Shown here one piece after another: positions 41,567-49,420 of a stretch of DNA of 64,000 bases. The translations under genes and the position numbers were made by a program. Source of the stretch: JALYXI01 sp963716685 (GTDB lineage: Bacteria > Acidobacteriota > Terriglobia > Bryobacterales > Bryobacteraceae). The DNA is taken from the NCBI GenBank assembly GCA_963716685.1, contig CAVQTR010000006.1:744001-808000 (forward strand), written 5' to 3'. The notes under the pieces were generated by a model, which worked only from the letters and a program-made list of their open reading frames with translations, ran no database searches and was not told where the DNA came from. How positions within the stretch are numbered: the stretch's first letter is position 1; each line of letters opens with the position of its first letter.

Positions 41567-42386
41567 AAAGGCGACCGCCTTTCGCGCTTTGCACGAGCGT
41601 GCGAACGCGTTTATCATCCCCAATCCTTGGGACCCCGGAACCGCGCGCCTGCTCGCTTATCTCGGTTTCGAAGCGCTGGCCACCACCAGCGCGGGATACG
41701 CTTTCTCGGCAGGATGGCAGGACAACACCATCGGCAGGTCCGAGATGATGGCGCACATGGCGGCGATTGCATCCGCGACGGACCTGCCGGTAAGTGGCGA
41801 TCTGGAGAACGGGTATGGCGATGATCCGGAAACAGTGGCGGAAACGTTCCGCCTGGCGGCAGCGGCGGGGTTGGTCGGCGGGTCCATCGAAGACGCAACG
41901 GGCCAGGAAGCGCAGCCGATCTTTGAGATCAAGCGCGCGACGGAGCGAGTTCTTGCTGCGTCCGAAGCAGCGCACTCGCTCCCTTTCCCGTTTACGGTGA
42001 CGGCGCGCGCGGAAAACTATCTCCACGGGCGACGGAATCTTTCGGAAACCATTCAGCGGCTGCAGAGCTATCAACAGGCAGGGGCCGATGTCCTCTACGC
42101 GCCCGGTCTCACGAGCACGGAAGACATTGCGGAAGTGGTGCGTTCCGTAGATCTCCCCGTAAACGTGATTATGGGACTTCAAGGTTTAAACTGCAGCCTT
42201 GCGGAATTGTCCGATTTAGGAGTAAAACGCGTGAGCGTCGGCAGCGCCCTTTCCCGCGTCGCGCTTAACGCCTTCTTTCGAGCGGCCCAGGAGATGCAAA
42301 AAGATGGGACTTTTGGCTTCGTGGAACAAGCGTTGAGTTACGCCGAGATCAACGCTTTGTTCCCGCGAAACAATCAATCCATCTAG
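41550..42386 (+). CDS. Isocitrate lyase / PEP mutase-family protein
   Basis: 278 residues from the ATG at 41550; a TTG two codons upstream (41544) is possible. TIM-barrel signature: NPWDPGTARLLAYLGFEALATTSAGYAFS, DLPVSGDLENGYGDD (metal-binding Asp), GSIEDATG and TVTARAENYL. It lacks the KKCGH loop of true isocitrate lyase, so it belongs to the carboxyvinyl-carboxyphosphonate mutase-like branch, which makes or breaks C-C or C-P bonds of PEP-like acids. Substrate unknown. Convergent with the TonB receptor, overlapping 4 bp. Confidence 0.88.
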   Translation: MSTQAEKATAFRALHERANAFIIPNPWDPGTARLLAYLGFEALATTSAGYAFSAGWQDNTIGRSEMMAHMAAIASATDLPVSGDLENGYGDDPETVAETFRLAAAAGLVGGSIEDATGQEAQPIFEIKRATERVLAASEAAHSLPFPFTVTARAENYLHGRRNLSETIQRLQSYQQAGADVLYAPGLTSTEDIAEVVRSVDLPVNVIMGLQGLNCSLAELSDLGVKRVSVGSALSRVALNAFFRAAQEMQKDGTFGFVEQALSYAEINALFPRNNQSI

Positions 42387-45300
42387 AACGAATACTTGAG
42401 GCCGAGCTGGACCTGCCGCATGTTGGTCTGCGTGCTGCTGACAATCCCGAAACCCTGGTGCGCGTTGGTGCCGGGCTGACCGGCAAACGCGGCGCCGGAA
42501 AGAATATTCAGGTTCGGCATGCCCCAGTTGGGATGGTTGAGAACGTTGAACGCTTCGAACCGGAACTGCACAGCATGGTGTTCGTTGTACGGCATGCGGA
42601 ATTGCTTGTGCAGTTCGAAATCGATGTTGAAGATTCCGGGCCCCTGCACCGTATTCCGGCCAACGTTGCCGAAAAAGCCCGGCGGCGCCTCGGTAAAGGC
42701 CGCTGGATTAAACCAGCGCGAGGGCGTCGGGTTGCTCAGATAGGGGCTGACGCCGGTGGAGTTGGGCCGGTCATAGCCGCCGTCCGAAGTGGCCGCATTG
42801 TCCACGCCGCCGATGGAAAGCGTTCCCGGGATGCCGCTCTGCAGCGTGAGAATGCCGCCCGATTGCCAGCCGCCAACCACGGCGTTGAGCAACGAATTGC
42901 TGATGTCCAGCTGTTTGCCCTTGCCGATGGGCAGTTCATACAGCACGGAGGTCACCGAGCGGTGACGCACATCAAATGACGAGAGGCCGCGCTCGCATTT
43001 GATGCAATCGCTGTTCTGCGGGAACAGGGTGTCGAAACCCTGAACGCGAATCCCGCTGGTATCGTCGATGGACTTCGCAAACGTGTAGGAGCTGATAATG
43101 CTCAGTCCGGCGCTGAAGCGGCGCGTGGCTTTGAAACTGAAGCTGTTGTAAACACCGTTGCCACCATCCGCCACCAGTTGAATCACTCCGTAATTGGGAT
43201 AGGGAATTCGCGCGGACACGGGCGTACTGGCGCCGTTGCCGATGTAGCCAAACGGAATCGCCTGGTTCGCGTCCTGAAAGCCATATAGGTGGTGGCTCTC
43301 GGTGCCGAGGTAACCCGCTTCGAATACCCAGTCGCTGCCGAACTGCCGCTGTACGTTGACCAGATACTGCATGGTGTAGGACGTGTGATGGCTGTACGCG
43401 TCTACATACGCATACGGGGGAGGCAACTGCGCGATGGCTCCGCTGCCGCCCGGCACTGCATTGCTGTAGAACAGATTGGGCACGCCGACGGAGCCGCCGT
43501 TCTGGCCGGACGTCTGTGTCACGCGGCCCGCAATGTTGCGCGCCATATCGAACACCGCGTTCCCGATGTCCTGGTTATAGAAGATGCCGGCTCCGGCGCG
43601 AACCACCAGGCGGGTGTCCGGCGACCAGGAAATACTGACGCGCGGCGCCCAGTTGTTGTAAGCCGTTTTGAGAAGCGCGTCGGGGAACTTGCCGTTGCTG
43701 CAGACGGGAGGAGGATTAGCCTGCGTCCCGGCAACGCCGCTGGTGGCGGTCCAGTTGATGGAGAGACCTTGGTAGGGGTTCTGGCAATTCCCTTCCCGGA
43801 CGAAGTAAGGCCAGATGGATTGCGGAGCCTGCGGCGCGAAGTAAAGCTGCGGAATCGCGACTGTGAAATCGTTGTTAAGCTGATCCACCCATGGCGGCGT
43901 CAGTTCGTAACGCAGCCCGAGCGACAACGTGATCTTGGGAGTGATCTTATAGGTGTCATCAATAAACGCGGCCTCGGCATTGCGCTGGAACTGCGCGTTA
44001 GCAATCGCGACGGCCACCGTGGATTGATAAAGATCGCCCAGCAGGAACTCCGCGAACGCGTCGCCGCCGGTGTGGGCCGGGCTCTGAGTGGCGTTCGGCT
44101 GGAAGACAAAATTGCCGCGGGAGAACTGATTCCCCACCTGATTGAAATTCTGGCGGTTGTATTCGAAACCAAACCGGAAGGAGTGCTTGCCTTTAGTCCA
44201 CGAGACATTGTCAAGGGCCTGCAGAGTGTTGTTATCGATGACGTAGGGGCCGTCCGTGTTATCGCCAAATCCACTGAAGCCGTCGCCGTTCAGCGAGATG
44301 GCCGGGATTCCCCAGGTAGCGGACGTGCCGGCGTTTAAACCGGGGACACCGAGTGAGCCGACCTCGTTGGTGGTGAACGCGGAAAGCGTGCCGATGGAGT
44401 TGAAGAAGCGCGTGTAACCGAATCGGGCTTCGTTGACCAGGCTCGGTGTTAGCGTGCGGGTATTCGTAACCAGGTACTGATCGTAATTGGTCAGGATCTT
44501 ACTTCCCGCGCCACCCAGTCCGGTGGACGACTGGTTCTCGTTGCCCCAGCTCCAGCGGCCGTTCCACTGTGATTTCGAAGATTCCACCACATCAAAGCGC
44601 ATGGTGAACGCATCCCGGTAGGCCGGTGAACTGACGAACAGCGCATAGTTGTTCGTCGGCACCGGCGAGGCCGCGGCGGCGTAGTAGTTCAGGAACTTCG
44701 CAGAGATGGGGTCGATGCGGCTGGTGGGGATGATGTTTCCCGGGAACGGCGCTTTGGTTTGAGGATCGTAAATGGTCGCGGCGAGCGCGCTGAAATTGCC
44801 GGTCTCCTCGGCCGCGGTCGGCAGCGTGTAGAGGGACTGGCTGTTCTGACGCTGCTGCTTCCATTCATCGTTAGCCATGAAGAACAGCCGGTTCCGCGCA
44901 TCCAAAAGCTTTGGGATTCGGATGGGGCCATCGAGTTCAAAGCCATAGTCGTTCCACTTGAACGGCGATTTGTTTGGGTGGACGGTACCGAAGGCGTATG
45001 GCACGGAATCAAAGACATCGTTGCGAAGGAACTCGAAGAGGGAGCCGTGGTAGACGTTGCCGCCGGATTTCGTCAGCACGTTGATCTGCGTGGCCTGGTG
45101 CCCGAACTCGGCGGGATAGACACCAATCTGCACCTTGAACTCCTGAATGGCATCCACGGAGGGAAGCGTAACGTACGTGTTGAAATCCGGGTCGGTGTTG
45201 TTTACGCCATCGAGCGTGAAGTAGTCGAACATGATGCGCTGGCCGGCCGCGGAGATTGATTGGCTGGCGCGGTCGCCCCCTTCGCGCGAGCCTGCCTGGC

Positions 45301-45808
45301 CGGACGAAGGCGAGAGCGTGTCCACGTTGGCGGCGAGAGCCACAAGACTCAGATAATTTCGGCCGTTCAGAGGCAGCTCCGTGACGCCTTTGTTCCCGAT
45401 AACGGTTCCGATGGAGGCGTTTTCCGCCTGCAACAGATCCGCTGCCGCTGAGATCTCAACGGATTCGGTCAGCTGGCCGACCTGAAGCGTAACATCGGCG
45501 CGCACCGTTTGCTGGACCTGAACTTCGATGTTGTTAGTGGATGCGACCTTGAAGCCGGCGTGCTCGGTCCGCAGGTTGTAAAAGCCTGGAGGAACGGAAG
45601 GAAACGTATAATCACCGGAATCCGTGGACTCCGTGCTGCGCGCCGCGTTGGTAGCGGTGTTGGTGAGTGTGATTTTAGCGGCTGGCACCCCTGCGCCGCT
45701 GGGATCACCGACGTGGCCCGTAACTTCGCCGAAGGTCTGCGCCGTTACAGAAGGAACGGCGAGCAGAGCCGAAAGCAAAAGGATCGAAAGCTTCAGATTT
45801 CTGATCAT
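42383..45808 (-). CDS. Oar-like TonB-dependent receptor with carboxypeptidase-regulatory domain
   Basis: 1141 residues. Signal peptide to SVTAQ; an N-terminal carboxypeptidase-regulatory-like domain (about 25-110: GEVTGHVGDPSGAGVPAAKITLTNTATN, GDYTFPSVPPGFYNLRTEHAGF), a plug domain (about 120-240: TELPLNGRNYLSLVALAANVD) and a very large beta-barrel ending in a C-terminal Phe (LGLKYSF). This is the Oar-like TonB-dependent type expanded in Acidobacteria, thought to import oligosaccharides or other polymers. AGGGGGAAG precedes the ATG. Ligand unknown. Confidence 0.93.
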   Translation of the reverse strand: MIRNLKLSILLLSALLAVPSVTAQTFGEVTGHVGDPSGAGVPAAKITLTNTATNAARSTESTDSGDYTFPSVPPGFYNLRTEHAGFKVASTNNIEVQVQQTVRADVTLQVGQLTESVEISAAADLLQAENASIGTVIGNKGVTELPLNGRNYLSLVALAANVDTLSPSSGQAGSREGGDRASQSISAAGQRIMFDYFTLDGVNNTDPDFNTYVTLPSVDAIQEFKVQIGVYPAEFGHQATQINVLTKSGGNVYHGSLFEFLRNDVFDSVPYAFGTVHPNKSPFKWNDYGFELDGPIRIPKLLDARNRLFFMANDEWKQQRQNSQSLYTLPTAAEETGNFSALAATIYDPQTKAPFPGNIIPTSRIDPISAKFLNYYAAAASPVPTNNYALFVSSPAYRDAFTMRFDVVESSKSQWNGRWSWGNENQSSTGLGGAGSKILTNYDQYLVTNTRTLTPSLVNEARFGYTRFFNSIGTLSAFTTNEVGSLGVPGLNAGTSATWGIPAISLNGDGFSGFGDNTDGPYVIDNNTLQALDNVSWTKGKHSFRFGFEYNRQNFNQVGNQFSRGNFVFQPNATQSPAHTGGDAFAEFLLGDLYQSTVAVAIANAQFQRNAEAAFIDDTYKITPKITLSLGLRYELTPPWVDQLNNDFTVAIPQLYFAPQAPQSIWPYFVREGNCQNPYQGLSINWTATSGVAGTQANPPPVCSNGKFPDALLKTAYNNWAPRVSISWSPDTRLVVRAGAGIFYNQDIGNAVFDMARNIAGRVTQTSGQNGGSVGVPNLFYSNAVPGGSGAIAQLPPPYAYVDAYSHHTSYTMQYLVNVQRQFGSDWVFEAGYLGTESHHLYGFQDANQAIPFGYIGNGASTPVSARIPYPNYGVIQLVADGGNGVYNSFSFKATRRFSAGLSIISSYTFAKSIDDTSGIRVQGFDTLFPQNSDCIKCERGLSSFDVRHRSVTSVLYELPIGKGKQLDISNSLLNAVVGGWQSGGILTLQSGIPGTLSIGGVDNAATSDGGYDRPNSTGVSPYLSNPTPSRWFNPAAFTEAPPGFFGNVGRNTVQGPGIFNIDFELHKQFRMPYNEHHAVQFRFEAFNVLNHPNWGMPNLNILSGAAFAGQPGTNAHQGFGIVSSTQTNMRQVQLGLKYSF

Positions 45809-45868
45809 CGTGGATCACTTCCCCCTAAGAAGTGGTTCGAGCTGCCTCATCCTATCAAATCCGCATTT

Positions 45869-45898
45869 GGCGCGCGGGACCGCGGCGCGCCGTATGCT
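45869..45898. promoter_or_regulatory. Inverted repeat in the divergent recO / TonB-receptor region
   Basis: Perfect 7-bp arms GGCGCGC (45869-45875) and GCGCGCC (45885-45891), 9 bp apart, followed by TATGCT (45893-45898), a possible -10 for recO. The 119-bp gap carries both divergent promoters; an operator role is inference. Confidence 0.35.
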
Positions 45899-45927
45899 AA
45901 CCTGAAAGTTCCGCGCGTTGTTCGAAT

Positions 45928-46581
45928 ATGCCCGCTCGCGTGAGCGAAGCCATCGTTTTGCAGACCTACCCAATGAAAGAGTCGGATCTGATTGTCAGTT
46001 TCCTGACTCGGGATTTGGGCAAACTGCGAGGGGTGGCAAGGCGCGCGAGGCGTCCGAAGAGCGGATTCGGGGCGGGACTCGAGCGGCTTTCACAAGTCAG
46101 GCTCGGATATTTTCAACGCGAAAACCGCGAACTGGTCAGTGTGGATTCATGCGACTTGCTGCAGTCACAATTCGGCTTGATGGGCGATTACTGGGCGGGC
46201 GTGGCGCTCGATTATTTCGCCGAAATCTCCGAGCAGCTGTTGCCCCCCGGCGAGCCGAGCGAACGCTATTTTCGGCTGATGCTGGCCGTGCTGGAACATA
46301 TGCACGCGGGTGAACCCGGCGCAGTCTGGCGCGCCATCACCTATTTCACCTTCTGGTCAGTGCGTCTGGCGGGCATCATGCCGGAGTTTCGCGGCGTCAG
46401 CGCCGCCTCCACGGCACTCGCGGGCGAGATGCTTCAAAGCCCGATCTCCTCATTCGCACCCGGCGCTTTCGAGCAGGCGACCGCCGCAGACCTCCGGCGC
46501 TTTCTGGTGCGCCAGATCGAAGACCTGATCGACCGCAAACTTAAGACACCGCGCGCGCTGGCGTCGCAGACGTTCGCCTGA
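45928..46581 (+). CDS. recO: DNA repair protein RecO
   Basis: 217 residues. The N-terminal OB fold has SEAIVLQTYPMKESDLIVSFLTRDLGKLRGVARRARRPKS, the RecO signature; the C-terminal helical bundle follows (TYFTFWSVRLAGIMPEF). RecO anneals strands and loads RecA with RecF and RecR on SSB-coated gaps. The four-cysteine zinc site seen in many RecO proteins is missing here. It is first in the recO-glyQ-glyS-ppdK run, with glyQ 5 bp downstream. Confidence 0.92.
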   Translation: MPARVSEAIVLQTYPMKESDLIVSFLTRDLGKLRGVARRARRPKSGFGAGLERLSQVRLGYFQRENRELVSVDSCDLLQSQFGLMGDYWAGVALDYFAEISEQLLPPGEPSERYFRLMLAVLEHMHAGEPGAVWRAITYFTFWSVRLAGIMPEFRGVSAASTALAGEMLQSPISSFAPGAFEQATAADLRRFLVRQIEDLIDRKLKTPRALASQTFA

Positions 46582-46586
46582 TCCCC

Positions 46587-47480
46587 ATGCATTCCTTCCA
46601 GGAAATCCTGTTCAAACTGAAGGCTTACTGGGCTCAGCGCGGCTGCATCATTCAGGAACCGCTGGATATCGAGGTGGGCGCCGGAACCATGTGTCCCGAG
46701 ACGTTCCTGCGCGTTCTGGGTGCCAAACCCTATCGCGTCGCCTACGTTCAGCCCAGCCGGCGGCCCGCCGACGGCCGCTACGGCGAAAATCCCAATCGCC
46801 TCTACAAACACCAGCAACTGCAGGTGATTCTGAAGCCGTCGCCCGCAGATGTCATCGAGCAGTATCTTGGCAGCCTCGAAGTGATCGGAATCGACCTTTC
46901 GAAGCACGATATCAAGCTGGAAGAGGACAACTGGGAAGCCCCCACCCTGGGCGCCTGGGGCGTGGGCTGGCAGGTGATGCTGGACGGCCTCGAGATCACG
47001 CAGTTCACGTATTTCCAGCAGTGCGGCGGCATTGACCTCGATCTGGTTCCAGCCGAAATTACATACGGGCTCGAACGCCTGTCCGCTTTTCTGCAGGGCA
47101 AAGACAGCGTCTACGATATCGAATGGACCGAGGGCGTCACCTACGGGGACGTGCGCCTGAAAGATGAAGTGCAGTACTCGGTCTACAACTTCGAACTGGC
47201 CGATATCCCTACCTTATGGAAGCTCTTCGAACTGCATGAAGGCGAGGCGCGTCGTCTGCTGGATCTCTACCCGAAGTTTCTCGAGAAGGAACGCTTCCCG
47301 CTGCTGCCGGCCTATGATCAGGTGCTGAAATGCAGCAATCTGTTTAATACGCTCGACGCGCGCGGCGCCATCAGCGTCACGGAGCGCGTCGCCGTCATCG
47401 CACGCGTTCGCAGGCTGGCGGTAGGCGTGGCGGAAGCTTGGGTTGACCAGAGCCAGATCGCGGAGACCGTGCCGGCGTGA
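46587..47480 (+). CDS. glyQ: Glycyl-tRNA synthetase alpha subunit
   Basis: 297 residues, normal length. It holds the ATP and glycine site of the bacterial alpha2beta2 enzyme. Characteristic stretches: SFQEILFKLKAYWAQRGCIIQEPLDIEVGAGTMCPETFLRVLG, AYVQPSRRPADGRYGENPNRLYKHQQLQVILKPSP and QQCGGIDLDLVPAEITYGLERL. It overlaps glyS by 4 bp. Confidence 0.97.
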   Translation: MHSFQEILFKLKAYWAQRGCIIQEPLDIEVGAGTMCPETFLRVLGAKPYRVAYVQPSRRPADGRYGENPNRLYKHQQLQVILKPSPADVIEQYLGSLEVIGIDLSKHDIKLEEDNWEAPTLGAWGVGWQVMLDGLEITQFTYFQQCGGIDLDLVPAEITYGLERLSAFLQGKDSVYDIEWTEGVTYGDVRLKDEVQYSVYNFELADIPTLWKLFELHEGEARRLLDLYPKFLEKERFPLLPAYDQVLKCSNLFNTLDARGAISVTERVAVIARVRRLAVGVAEAWVDQSQIAETVPA

Positions 47481-49420
47481 ACTTCCTGCTGGAGATCGGA
47501 AGCGAGGAAATCCCGGACTGGATGATTCCGGATGCGCTGGCATTCCTCGGCGCGCGCTTCGGAGAACTGTTTCCCGGTGTGCGGACGGACGCCACCTCGC
47601 GACGGCTCACCGTGCGCGCCTCCGATGTTCCCGAAAAGGAGCCCGATCGCGAGGAATGGGTTTCCGGACCCTCACTAAACTCGCCGCCGCAGGCTGTTTC
47701 CGGCTTCGCGAAGAAGATGGGTGCGCCGGCGGAAAGCCTCGTTCCGCGTGAAGGAAAGTTTGCCTTTCTGAAGCAAATCCCGGGTCGCTCAACGGCGGCG
47801 GTTCTGGCCGAGTGCATTCCCGACATTGTCCTCAGGATTCCTTTCCCGAAGACGATGTACTGGACCGCGAAGAGCGGGCCGCGCTTCATCCGCCCCATCC
47901 GCTGGATCGTCGCCCTTCTAGGGGATCGCGTGGTGCCATTCGAAATCGCCGGGGTGCGTTCCGGCAGCGATACGAGCGGTCATCGCCGGATGGGCAAGGC
48001 TGCCTTCCCCGTCACGTTCGATACCTACGAACCCCTGCTTCACGACAACGGTGTCATCCTCTCGGCCACCGAACGCCGCGCGAAAATCGAAAGCGAAATT
48101 CCTGTCAGGATCAAGCCTGATTCGAAGCTCCTGGAAACACTGGTTTATCTGACCGAGTACCCCGCGGTGGTGGTCGGCAATTTTGATCCGGAGTTCCTTA
48201 CACTGCCGGAAGAGATTCTGACGACCGTGATGCGAGCGCACCAGAAGTATTTCTCGGTCGAGACGCCGCACGGCACCCTGGCACCGCAGTTCGTCGCGGT
48301 AATGAATACCGCAGCCGATCCCGACGGTCTGGTCAAGCACGGGAACGAACGCGTCCTGCGCGCCCGTTTCAACGATGCCCGGTTTTTCTGGCAAACTGAT
48401 CAGCGCCTGAAGCTGGAAGAGCGCGTAGAAAACCTGAAGAGCGTCACGTTCCAGGCGAAGCTGGGTTCTTACTTTGAAAAAACACAGCGCGTCCAGGGAC
48501 TCGTGGCAATCCTCGGCGGCAGTGAGGACGCTCTCCGCGCCGCGCGTTTATGCAAGACGGATCTGACGACTGAGCTCGTGAAAGAATTTACGGAACTGCA
48601 GGGCGTCGTTGGCGGTCTCTACGCGCGCGCGCAGGGTGAACCCGAGCCGGTCGCGGCCGCCATCTACGATCACTACAAACCCGTCAGCATGGAGGATTCC
48701 ATCCCACGGACGGCTGCGGGCCAGATCCTCTCGATTGCCGACAAGCTCGACACCTTAATCGGCTGCTTCCGCATCGGTCTGATCCCCACAGGTTCAAAAG
48801 ATCCCTTCGCTCTTCGCCGGGCGGCGCAGGGCATGGTGAAAATCATCGTCGAAGCCGGACTTGCCGTCCCGCTGCGCACGTTTATCAATCAGGATGCGAA
48901 GCTTCTCGAATTCGTTCTGGACCGCGTCCGTTACTATTTCCGCGACATCCGAGGCTTCACTTACGACGAAGTGAATGCCGTGCTTGCGGCAGGCTGGGAC
49001 GATCTGGCCGACGTTGAAAAGCGCCTGATCGCCATTCGCGCCGTGCGGCCGACGGCCAACTTTGAACCTCTGGCGGCCAGCTTCAAACGAATCGCCAACA
49101 TATTGAAACAAGCTGGTTTTGCGGGTGCCGGCCGGCAGATTGAACCCGAACTGCTGGAAGCCGGACCCGAGCGCGACCTGTACGAAGCATTCGAACAGGT
49201 CCGCCGCACCATTGCATCCCTCGAGTACCAACCGGCGCTCGAAGCGATCGCTTCCTTACGTCCCGCCGTCGACCTGTTCTTTGACAAGGTAATGGTGAAC
49301 GTACCCGACGAACGGATACGCCACAATCGCCTGGCGCTGCTCTATGCGCTGTTGACGGAATTTTCCACCATTGCGGATTTTTCAGAAATCGTAACCAACT
49401 CTCAGGAGAAAACAGCTTAA
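47477..49420 (+). CDS. glyS: Glycyl-tRNA synthetase beta subunit
   Basis: 647 residues from a GTG overlapping the glyQ stop. It binds tRNA-Gly and completes the alpha2beta2 synthetase. MNFLLEIGSEEIPDWMI at the start, FPKTMYWTAKSGPRFIRPIRWIVALLGD and the HD-type segment with KTDLTTELVKEFTELQGVVGGLYA are typical. It is about 40 residues shorter than E. coli GlyS (689), mainly by shortened loops. The stop TAA shares its A with the ppdK ATG (TAATG). Confidence 0.96.
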   Translation: MNFLLEIGSEEIPDWMIPDALAFLGARFGELFPGVRTDATSRRLTVRASDVPEKEPDREEWVSGPSLNSPPQAVSGFAKKMGAPAESLVPREGKFAFLKQIPGRSTAAVLAECIPDIVLRIPFPKTMYWTAKSGPRFIRPIRWIVALLGDRVVPFEIAGVRSGSDTSGHRRMGKAAFPVTFDTYEPLLHDNGVILSATERRAKIESEIPVRIKPDSKLLETLVYLTEYPAVVVGNFDPEFLTLPEEILTTVMRAHQKYFSVETPHGTLAPQFVAVMNTAADPDGLVKHGNERVLRARFNDARFFWQTDQRLKLEERVENLKSVTFQAKLGSYFEKTQRVQGLVAILGGSEDALRAARLCKTDLTTELVKEFTELQGVVGGLYARAQGEPEPVAAAIYDHYKPVSMEDSIPRTAAGQILSIADKLDTLIGCFRIGLIPTGSKDPFALRRAAQGMVKIIVEAGLAVPLRTFINQDAKLLEFVLDRVRYYFRDIRGFTYDEVNAVLAAGWDDLADVEKRLIAIRAVRPTANFEPLAASFKRIANILKQAGFAGAGRQIEPELLEAGPERDLYEAFEQVRRTIASLEYQPALEAIASLRPAVDLFFDKVMVNVPDERIRHNRLALLYALLTEFSTIADFSEIVTNSQEKTA

